Assembly: GCF_905147365.1 (NCBI RefSeq)
Contig: NC_056425.1
Coordinates: 10,815,001 to 10,879,000 of the forward strand
Direction: 5' to 3'
Origin: Aricia agestis
Lineage: Eukaryota > Arthropoda > Insecta > Lepidoptera > Lycaenidae
DNA length: 64,000 nt
Every line of letters starts with the position of its first letter. The stretch's first letter is position 1. The notes below the pieces were generated by a model that had not been told where the DNA came from, did no database searches, and saw nothing but the letters and a program-made list of their open reading frames with translations. Of this stretch, positions 55,351 to 64,000 are shown piece after piece. Position numbers and translations under genes: made by a program.

Positions 55351-56200
55351 TAGGGTTCCGTACCTCAAAAGGAAAAAACGGAACCCTTATAGGATCACTT
55401 TGTTGTCCGTCTGTCCGTCTGTCAAGACCCTTTTTCTCAGGAACGCGTGGAGGTATGAAGCTGAAATTTATATCAATTACTCAGGTCTACTGTCCCTTGA
55501 AGCTGTGAAAAAATCAAACTTCTAAGCCAACGCAATCAAAAGATACAGCCGTTTATGCCGCAAATTTTCGACACTTGCAAGGGAATCAAAACCTACAGGG
55601 TGCTTCCCGTGAACTCAGAATCTTGAAATTTGGTACGAAGCAACGTCTTATAGCATAGATAAAGGAAAAATTACGAAAACCATAAATTTTTAGTTACATC
55701 ACATAATATATTTTTTTTTAATAATTTTAAACTTACTACCCATTTCCTCATAAACGCGTAGAGGTATTAAATTGAAATTCATACCAAATACTCAGGTCTA
55801 TAATACCTTTAAGCTGTAACAAAATCAAACTTCTATGTCAACGCAATCAAAAGAAACAGCAATTTAAGCTGCATATTTTGAAACTCGCAAGTACTCGCAA
55901 GGGAATCAAAACCTAAAGGGTACTTCCAGTCGACCTAGAATCTTGAAATTTGGCATGAAGCAACGTTTTATAGCACACATAAAGGAAAAATTCCGAAAAC
56001 CTTAAATTTTTAGTTACATTACAAAATATATATTTTTTAATAAATATAAACTTATTACTTTTTTCCTCATGAACGCGTAGAGCTATCAAGTTGAAATTCA
56101 TATCAAATACTTAGATCTAATTGACGAACTGTGTAAACCTTGCAGGTTTGTACGGAACCCTCGGTGCGCGAGTCCGACTCGCACTTGGCCGGTTTTTTTA
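55351..56200 (+). repeat. 'gttccgtacc' repeat with an internal tandem duplication of about 300 bp
   Basis: Starts tttagggttccgtacctcaa and ends gcgagtccgactcgcacttg. Inside, a unit (gaacgcgtggaggtatgaag, aagctgtgaaaaaatcaaac, gccaacgcaatcaaaagata, gaatcttgaaatttggtacg) at about 55440-55740 recurs at about 55750-56045, with a third partial start at 56065. Confidence 0.75.
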
Positions 56201-57064
56201 CTTATAGCGGCTGATTCTGTGTGTGAAACACGCAAATATAAATGTATCTAATGATCAAAGATATTTTTTGAAAATCTGCCATCCAAAGCCATCAGATCCT
56301 GGTAGACCCATACCTACCTTAGTTTAGAATATAAACTTAGCTCCTAAATGGGCACCAGGGCCCTGATTCACAAATCACAATGCACAATAATTATTCGACT
56401 AGGAACTTCGCCGCGCGTCATACAATAAACGCTCGCCGCGCTCGGCATTGGCCAAACAGCACGTTAAAATTTCCGAATCTGTAGACCTACTACGAAACCA
56501 TTCTGAGACTCAAACAATCGGACGAGAATGCAGCGTCCTATTCTAACAACGTCATTTCACGTTTATTAGAGTAGGACGCAACATTCTCGTACGATTGCAG
56601 TTGCATTGAGTCTCAAAACCGTTTTGTGGTACGGGCCCCGTGTCGAACGGGAATCGTGAATCGCCCTGCTGGTCCACCGGGTAAAAAGAAAAGGCGAGAA
56701 AAGTATATTTTCCGCAGGCTACTATTTAGCTACAATCTACGCTTTAAACTGTACATTTTTTTCGTCTTAAAAAACTATCCTGTATTAAGTAATTACCAGT
56801 TACTCAAAACTCAAAGTATTTCCATACCTACTAAATTAATCGCCCCAGGTTTGTAAAGGTAACATACAGACTTTCTTTCTTTAATATTAACTGTATGGAT
56901 ATTATGAGCACAATTTACAAGCACAATATTCCCAGTAAAATACACTTTACCTGGTATTATTTATTCAAACGTGCATCATGTTGCTGTGACAAATGAAAAT
57001 AAGAGGAGAGAGACGACCCGAACGATATTACATTAAACTTTTATAGGGAAAACGCTTTAACGCG
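56201..57064. repeat. Intergenic with a hairpin MITE at 56496-56630
   Basis: ttctgagactcaaacaatcg with acgagaatgcagcgtcctat pairs with gtaggacgcaacattctcgt and ttgagtctcaaaacc. The rest (including a GC-poor frame at 56626-56856) has no supported gene. Confidence 0.6.
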
Positions 57065-57511
57065 GCTCCTTTTTAGGGTTCCGTACCCAAAGGGTAAAAA
57101 TGGGACCCTATTACCGAGACTTCGATGTCTGTCTATCCGTCTGTCTGTCTCCAGGCTGTATCTCAAGAACGGTGATATAGAACAGATTATGTAAGTATTT
57201 CTGTTGCCGCTATAATAACAAATACTGAAAATAAAATATATCAAATATTTATCACATACAACAAACTTGATTTTTTTTTTGGCATTTTTGCTCTATATCA
57301 ATAACGGCAGCTGGTGCCTGGTACGCACTTGATATTTTCGCAAAGGTCTTTAATATATTTATATTATGTCTTCTTCAATAATTATTAATAATAACAAAAT
57401 AAAAAATTAAGGGGGGCTCCCATACAAAAAACACAATGTTTGGCCTATTTTTGCTCTATGACGGTAAGGAACCCTTCGTGCGCGAGTCCGACTCGCACTT
57501 GGCTGACTTTT
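57065..57511 (+). repeat. 'acggaaccct' family repeat, copy
   Basis: ttttagggttccgtacccaa, accctattaccgagacttcg, ccaggctgtatctcaagaac, ggggggctcccatacaaaaa, gcgcgagtccgactcgcact. Confidence 0.8.
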
Positions 57512-57721
57512 GTAAAGGGGTGTAATGAGAAACTTGGCCACTAAAATATGAATATTCTTTTATAACGTTTCTTCGTTAGTAGTGGGAGATAAAAGATAGT
57601 GTCAACATCAAAATAATAGCTTTTAGCCCTGGATCGAACCAGCCAGCACAAAAATATTAGGTTTCTTTGACACCCACGATAGCCATATACACCATTCCGT
57701 TCAGGCTATCACTTTTTCGTT
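57512..57721. other. Short spacer between two repeats
   Basis: No gene or repeat seen. Confidence 0.35.
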
Positions 57722-58218
57722 AAAAGCGTTCGGTACCCAGAGGGTAAAAACGGGACCCTATTACTGAGACTTCGATGTCTGCCTGGAGACAGACATACAG
57801 ACAGACAGACGAACAGGACGTCCGTCTGTCTGTCTGTATGTCTGCCTCCAGGCTGTATGTCAAGAACCGCTATAGCTAGACTTCTGAAATTTTCACGGAA
57901 TGTGTATAACTGTTGCCGCTATAACAGCAAATACTAAAAACCAAATAAAATTAATATTTAACGGGGGCTGCCATGCAAGAAACGTGATATTTTTGCCCTT
58001 TTTTGCTCGTAATCAATAACGGCAAATAGCTAATCACTTGAATTTTTCACAAAATATTTAACTATATTTGTACTTTTATAATTAATAATAAAATTAAAAG
58101 AAAACAAATATTTAAGGGGGACTCCCAAACAAAAATCACAATTTTTGGCCTATTTTTGCTCTATAACGGTACTGAACCCTTCGTGCGCGAGTCCGACACG
58201 CACTTGGCCGATTTTTTT
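57722..58218 (+). repeat. 'acggaaccct' family repeat, copy with internal inverted duplication of the gacaga tract
   Basis: cggtacccagagggtaaaaa, gagacttcgatgtctgcctg, then gagacagacatacagacaga facing tctgtctgtatgtctgcctc. Later blocks: ggctgtatgtcaagaaccgc, ggcctatttttgctctataa, gcgcgagtccgacacgcact. Confidence 0.75.
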
Positions 58219-58369
58219 TACATTATTTTTAGTTTTTTAAGGTTCTGTAGCCATTATTAATAGACACCTAATATCTCCATTTACTCAGACATCTTTAATA
58301 CACAGACCTTTCTATAGTTTTATTATATTTGTAGACTACCTAGTTGATGAACGAATTTCGATTTTCAAA

Positions 58370-58540
58370 GAATTCGTTTATCGTGCGAGAACCGTAATTT
58401 TTTCCGGAAAAAAAATATGGCCTTTCCCAGGACACAATGTATCTTTATACGAAATTTAATCAAAATCGGTTCACCGGCTTGGGCATGAAGAGGTAACAGA
58501 TAGACTCATTTTCGCATTTATAATATTAGTGTGGAATGTG
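58370..58540 (-). repeat. Retroposon of the 38972 family upstream of gene D
   Basis: gaattcgtttatcgtgcgag, cctttcccaggacacaatgt, aaatcggttcaccggcttgg, aagaggtaacagatagac, cgcatttataatattag. It ends about 230 bp before the gene D start codon. Confidence 0.7.
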
Positions 58541-58770
58541 GATATTCAAGAAGAAAAACCCCAGATAAATCAAATTTCAAATCTAAAAACCGAGCAGAAT
58601 CGTCGTTATATTGATGAATATTTTATTACCTTCTCACTGTTAATTTTGTTAAGCATTTTATCAGTCTTCAAACATTATGTGGAATTACCAGAAGTCGGCT
58701 AAGACAGGATTAGATAAGCGATAAGTCTTATCATTTACATTAGTGTCAATACTATCAATTAAATGGAACA

Positions 58771-61700
58771 ATGAAAGTGTGTATTGCGATTGTTTTATTA
58801 GTGACCAACTGTGTGGGCCATGAAGTGAATATAAAACAAGGGATTTTGTTGGGAAGTGAGGAAACCTCTTTTCTGAGAGGGACCAAGTATTATGCCTTCA
58901 AGGGTGTCCCATATGCGGAACCACCTCTTGGTTCCTTGAGGTTCCAGGTATGTTGTTACCTGTTATTTGTAAGAGTTTTTTTTAATTACAACATGAGTAT
59001 TCTATGGACATAGAATAAAGAAGAAGAGACATTATAAAGTTAATCTAAATTTAATTGGTTCATTTATAAGGTTTAGTAAAATCAATCAGGACATTTCATC
59101 ATCACACACATTTTCATCATTTTATATATTTTGTGTCTAGAACCTAGGTAACCTAGGTAGGTAAAGGTTTGGTGAAATATAGATTTTTTTTAATAATTCT
59201 CTTGCGGTGTACAGTATCAGATGTCAAGACAAAACATTTTTGTTGTACAAGAAATTTCGTTTGGGCAAACCATTGGTTTTTTTTTTTACTTTCATGACAA
59301 TAATAATTATTGTTCTTTTACCTACACGTCTCTACTCTCTACACAAAAAGTCCACCTTTTTGTGTGGTACTTGTTTGCCAAAGATGTTCCAAATAGATCT
59401 TCCGAATCAGTAGGTTTTTTTTTTAATGATATAAGGGGGCAAACGAGCAAACGGGTCACCTGATGGAAAGCAACTTCCGTCGCCCATAGACACTCGCAGC
59501 ATCAGAAGAGCTGCAGGTGCGTTGCCGGCCCTTTAATAGGGAATAGGGAAATATGAGAGGGTAGAGAAGGGAAGGGAATAGGATAGGGGATTGGGCCTCC
59601 GGTAAACTCACTCACTCGGCGAAACACAGCGCAAGCGCTGTTTCACGCCGGTTTTCTGTGAGGACGTGGTATTTCTCCGGTCGAGCCGGCCCATTCGTGC
59701 CGAAGCATGGCTCTCCCACGTAATAACCCACATAACATGATATTTTGGCAACTATACTTCCGTCACTAGAATTTGTGAATTTTAGATTTAGAATAGTATT
59801 ATTGTATTATCATGAGATATAGAGCAGAATTCCATTTCACACAACATAATAATTAGTTAATAATATAATTATTTCAAGTTGCAACCTATTTGCAACTAAA
59901 CGTACTTACTCCAATTTTGATTCTCAGTATAGTTGAGATCCGAGTACCTCTACAATAATTAAACACGATAATAATTCATGTTTGTTAATTATTATTTCTA
60001 TATGCAGTACTTAATTAATTTTACAATATATAGATATTATAATTTGGATGATAAGCCTTATGATGTCCTCCTGTGATTCAAATGACCTCCTTTTTTTAAA
60101 TCGGTTAAAAAATTATGGGAGTAGGTTTATATGACTGAGCGGGATGATAGAATACACGTATGATATTTTTCTTACAAAAAGAAGCCTTTACTGTTTTCTA
60201 CTCTATATATTATTATATTTTCTACTTTTAGTCAAAGTCGGTTCAGTCGGCATTTAATGCAAACAAACCTATTTTTATTGTTTTTCATGTTATTAAAAAT
60301 AATAATAGACTCGAAACTATTCTAAAAATATTTGTTTTATAAAATGTTTAACTTACTTATTAAAAAAAATTTCAGCCATCGATACCTCATACAGGATGGA
60401 ACAGCAGCTACCCGGCACTCGAAGACAAGCCCACTTGCTACCAATACAACGCCAAAATGAGGAATGATGAGCCCTTCGGCATATCAGGGTCGGAGGACTG
60501 TCTGTACCTTAGCGTCTTTACACCAGACACCCAAGGATCCTTCCCGGTGATAGTCTTCGACTACAACGACAACTTCAGAACTGGTTTCAATGGTACTAAG
60601 ACTTACTCCCCAGATTTCTTTATGGAGGAGAACATAATAGTCGTCACCATCCAGCACAGACTTGATATATTCGGCTATCTTACCACCGAGGATGAGGTTG
60701 TACCAGCTAATTCGGGCATCAAAGACTTTATGCTGGGACTAACATGGGTGCAGCAGAATATAGAAAAATTTGGTGGTGACCCGAGCCGAGTTACTCTCAT
60801 GGGCAGCAGAGGTGGAGCGATCTTAGCCAATATTTTGTTGTACACACAAAAAGCTAGCGGACTCTTCAGTGGGGTGATCCTTCAAAGTGGCACCGCCATG
60901 GAGCCGATTCTCTTTGGAAGCGAAACTAGGGATGTAGCATTTAAATTAGGAGAAATACTAGGTATAGAGACAAATCACAGCAAAATACTGCTAGACGAAC
61001 TACAAAAAATTGACGCTGATACTTTACTAGCAAAAGAAGGTGAGGCAGTGAATGCAGATGCTGTAAACACACACCAAAAGAGCACTTTCCCTTTCTCTCC
61101 GGTGGTCGACAATGATGTCCTACCGATGCTACCAGAGAATTGCAAAGTCGTTAACGACGTTCCAGTATTAATCGGCATAAACTCAAGAGAAGGGTTAGAT
61201 CTGGCGTCGCATTATATCTTCGAACCGAGACTTCTGACTGACATGGCGCAGGACTTCCTATTCCTATTCCCGATCCGAACGAACTTCAGATTTGACAAGC
61301 AAAGCTCAGAATACGAGGAGGCAATTAAGGAAGTCCAAAACTACTACTTTGAGGAAGGATACCTATATCATGATAACATTCTCGAATACGCTGTCTATCT
61401 GGCTGATGTTCTACACAATTATGCCTTGGAGAAGACTGTGAAATCGCTTTCTAATGAAATGGAGTCCCCGGTATACTACTATCAGTTCGACTACAGAGGT
61501 TTGCTGAACGAGAACAGCGAATACATGTCAAGAAGGGCCAGATTCAGTATGGAGAATTGGGGTGCCACTGTTGGAGATGAATTGTGCTACTTACATGTCT
61601 GTCAGCGAATTAAGAGGAAGTATGAGGAGCTGAAGAAACTCGTAAGCGAGCAGCAGGAGATTAAAGTAATAAAGAAAATGGTCCGCCTGTGGGCCAATTT

Positions 61701-62597
61701 TGCCAGAACCGGGTATGTAAATATTTTTTAAAAGTTATTGGACGTTGAGGGTTTTTTCACAAATTCATTACGCCGAAATTAATTTTGCCGTACATTTTTG
61801 GAATATAATAGACGTAGAATTTGACGACCTCTGTGGCTCAGTGGTGAGCGCGTTGGTAGCGCAAGCCGGGGGTCGCGGGTTCGAGTCCCGCCGACGGAAC
61901 AAAAAAGTTTTCAAAGTTCCTGGGTCATGGATGTATATTAAATATGTGTATTATATAATAAAAATATTAAATATATGTATAGTATAAAAGTATTAAATAT
62001 ATTTCCGTTGTCTGGTACTTGTAACACAAGTCCTTCAGGTACTTACCAGAGGGCCAGACTGACGTGGTGTGAAGCGTCCATAGATATTATTATTATTATT
62101 AATAGAATTTTTTTTCATGGACCTCTTAGCGACTCCATAATATCAAATTTTTATCGAAATCCACCTAGCACCTAGGATTGAAAAGTAACGGACAACTGTG
62201 TTATAATAGGGCTTACACAACCACCATACAAAATGTATTCACAACAATTGAATATTTAACGAGTGGATAAGTTATGGACAAAATACGAGTATATATTTGG
62301 CTCTATAATAATACTATTTATTCTAATCTTAACATTTACATTGAAAATCCTAACATTTTATGATTTTACAATTTCAGTAATCCCACACCGGAGGATGACG
62401 CAGTGATTAAAAAATTTAAATGGCTGCCAGTGAATAAAGGTTCCAACGAAACCAATTATCTGCACATTACAAAGTCTCTCCGAATGGATACCAACCCTCT
62501 GGGGGAGAGAGAAAAGTTTTGGGATGAATTCCTAATGAAATATTCACAAAAATCTGTCGATGGTATTGTTGGAAGTCCTAAACATGATGAATTATAA
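58771..62597 (+). CDS. Esterase-family gene D: ER-retained pseudo-esterase (HDEL)
   Basis: Three exons: 58771-58947, 60376-61712 and 62378-62597; 577 residues. The signal peptide is MKVCIAIVLLVTNCVG. Preserved framework: YYAFKGVPYAEPPLGSLRFQ, HTGW, CYQ to EDC, SPDFFMEENIIVVTIQHRL, FGYL, FGGDPSRVTLMG. Catalytic changes: GSRGG, with Arg204 (codon 60808-60810) where Ser should be; GATVGDELCY, with Val458 (codon 61570-61572) where His should be; FDYNDNF in place of HGGGF. INSREG keeps the Glu. The C-terminus is PKHDEL, an HDEL-type retrieval signal. Exon 2 is GC-richer than in B and C. Intron 1 (1.43 kb) carries a SINE-like copy at 59414-59722 and intron 2 a tRNA-derived SINE at 61823-62100. It lies 4.5 kb from gene C. 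An Arg in the nucleophile elbow makes any hydrolase activity very unlikely. Confidence 0.93.
59414..59722 (-). repeat. SINE-like retroposon with CCCT minisatellite, copy 3, intron 1 of gene D
   Basis: Same head (acgtgggagagccatgcttc on the minus strand), a shortened minisatellite and the same poly-A-ended tail as 27722-28056. Confidence 0.8.
61823..62100 (+). repeat. tRNA-derived SINE in intron 2 of gene D
   Basis: The 5' tRNA-like head has box A TGGCTCAGTGG (61834-61844) and box B GGTTCGAGTCC (61878-61888). The body ends ccagactgacgtggtgtgaa, gcgtccatag and a (tat)n tail at 62085-62100. It is a SINE and not a functional tRNA gene, because the acceptor arm does not close after the T-arm. Confidence 0.8.
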
Positions 62598-62659
62598 TTT
62601 GGTTTTTATTAATTGGTCCTCTTCATTTCATTTTAAGCGCCCTTTGGAATCTTCGATGA

Positions 62660-63015
62660 TTAAGGGTGGGTTGCACCAGAGACGTGGCTAAAGTTAAAGT
62701 TATGGTTCAAAGTTATGGTTATAGTTAAGGCTAACTTTAACTTTAACCTTAACTTTGACCACAGAATTTGACAGATGATAGCTGGTCTGACAAGGCTTGA
62801 AATGAACGTGGGCGGGGGCGCTGCTTGTAAAGGAGAACTGTCAAAAATTGCGTTTTTGTATGATGACAGCGTTATTTCTTTTTTTCGCCACGTTCATTTA
62901 AAGCTTTGTCGAGCTTAAGGTTGTCGTCAAATATGGCGTCCATTATTGATTTTAACCAAAGATTTGACATTTTGCATTTTAAGCTAGGCGGTTAAAAGGT
63001 TAAAGTTATAGTTAA
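62660..63015. repeat. MITE with AAGTTA/TAACTT repeat-rich ends
   Basis: The left end has gctaaagttaaagttatggt with further gttatggttatagtta and its complement aactttaactttaacct. The right end has ggttaaagttatagttaaag. The centre includes cgtttttgtatgatgacagc and gccacgttcatttaaagc. Confidence 0.6.
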
Positions 63016-63035
63016 AGTTAGAGTTATCGACTATT

Positions 63036-63487
63036 TTCGTTTTTAGGGTTCCGTACCCAAAGGGTAAAAACGGGACCCTATTACTAAGACTTTGATGTCT
63101 GTCCGTCTGTCCGTCTGCCTGTCTGTGTGTCTCCAGGCTGTAACTCAAGAACGGTAATAGCTAGAGAGTTAAAATTTTCACAAATTATGTATATCTTTTG
63201 CCGCTATAACAACAAATACTGAAAGCAAAATAAAATTAATTTTTAAGGGGGGCTCCCATACAACAACGTGATTTTCTCCGCCTTTTTCGCTCTATATCAA
63301 TAATGGAAAGAGGTAGGCACATGAATTTTTCACACATTCTTTTGATATATATGTACTTTAATGTTTAATAATAATATTTAAATAAAATAATAATTTAATG
63401 GGGGCTTCCATACAAAAAAACACAATTTTTGCTCTATAACGGTACGGAACCCTTTGTGCGCGAGTCCGACTCGTACTTGGCTGATTT
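63036..63487 (+). repeat. 'acggaaccct' family repeat, copy
   Basis: ttttagggttccgtacccaa, gggaccctattactaagact, ccaggctgtaactcaagaac, aaggggggctcccatacaac, gcgcgagtccgactcgtact. Confidence 0.85.
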
Positions 63488-64000
63488 TTACATCCTCTCT
63501 GTTATCAGTTTGTGTTGTATAATTTGCAAATTAAAATTATATTAAATAGTTAATTATTTTCACTATACCATCTATCGTGAAGTGTAATAAACATTAAGTT
63601 GCCTATTGTGCTCTGCGTATGCATAATATGAAAATTCTACTTTGACACCTAACGTTTTAGTACCAATGAGTCTTTACAGATGGCGCTTTTGATATACGTT
63701 AACACTTTTGCCGAGTTCTTTTCATTAGGGCGCTTTTCCTGACATGCGTGTTGTCACCCACGCGCGGGTCTAGTCCATCCACATGCGGGTGACAACCGCG
63801 CGTGTTGCCCACGTGACAGGAAATACATAAATATTCTATGAAATGATACGATGCGGGCATTTACTTGGCGTGGCAACTGGCCACTGACCAGCGGGGCTAA
63901 AATGATCACATTTAGCAATTCCTCCCAATCAATTCAGCAAACGAATTGTCAAAGCCATGACTGACAACATCTGACACTATATTGTTAATCGCGGTTCATA
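63488..64000. repeat. Intergenic with a hairpin MITE at about 63735-63830
   Basis: ttcctgacatgcgtgttgtc with acccacgcgcgggt pairs with gtgacaaccgcgcgtgttgcc and acgtgacaggaaat. 63890-64000 resembles 23030-23200 (ggggctaaaatgatcacat, gcaattcctcccaatcaatt, ttcagcaaacgaattgtcaa) in reverse, a further dispersed repeat cut by the window end. Confidence 0.6.

Noticed and set aside
61823..61905. Functional tRNA gene
   Set aside because: Box A and B are good but the acceptor stem does not pair and a SINE body with a TAT tail follows.
39184..62597. Reading the four genes as active carboxylesterases or juvenile hormone esterases
   Set aside because: The nucleophile, His and oxyanion residues needed for catalysis are absent in sequence; fold similarity alone does not support activity.
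1..64000. CRISPR arrays, operons or bacterial-type features
   Set aside because: Regular spacer/repeat arrays are absent and the genes have spliceosomal introns; this is a eukaryotic nuclear sequence.

Overview
The window looks like a stretch of a lepidopteran (butterfly or moth) nuclear genome. It is AT-rich and gene-poor, its genes have GT-AG introns, and it is packed with short inverted-repeat elements and retroposon tails of the kind that are abundant in Lepidoptera. I could not run a database search, so the host assignment rests on recognising those repeats and on the gene structures.

Layout. 1-4000 holds the 3' end of a receptor-type protein tyrosine phosphatase gene on the + strand. 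Its short last catalytic-domain segment (1112-1192) ends in TGA, but the same frame stays open for another 603 codons (1193-3001) of very GC-rich, protein-like sequence. From about 4 kb to 32 kb I see no host gene. This desert is made of hairpin-forming MITE-like elements, several large fold-back palindromes, TTAA-flanked elements nested in one another, LINE tails, a U2 snRNA-like fragment and a solo LTR (30424-30996) carrying heat-shock elements and a forkhead-motif cluster. At 32330-33301 there is an intronless short-chain dehydrogenase of the retinol-dehydrogenase type. 33.3-39 kb is again repeats, including a 1.5-kb fold-back element with a small ORF.

The right third (39184-62597) is a cluster of four three-exon carboxylesterase-family genes: A on the minus strand (39184-42859), then B (46530-50625), C (51672-54305) and D (58771-62597) on the plus strand. 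All share the same intron positions and phases, so they are tandem duplicates. All four have lost the catalytic machinery. The nucleophile Ser is Gln, Gln and Arg in B, C and D. The catalytic His is Leu, Thr, Thr and Val in A to D. The oxyanion-hole HGG motif is gone in all. B, C and D keep a signal peptide and end in KDEL, KDEL and HDEL, so they are predicted soluble ER-lumen proteins. A ends early, directly against a transposable element, and lacks the retention tail. The cluster therefore looks like a family of ER-resident pseudo-esterases with a non-catalytic role, and it is the most interesting protein-coding system here.

The second highlight is the possible stop-codon readthrough (or short alternative intron) in the phosphatase gene. 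The third is the LTR with a duplicated heat-shock/forkhead module about 1.3 kb upstream of the dehydrogenase gene.
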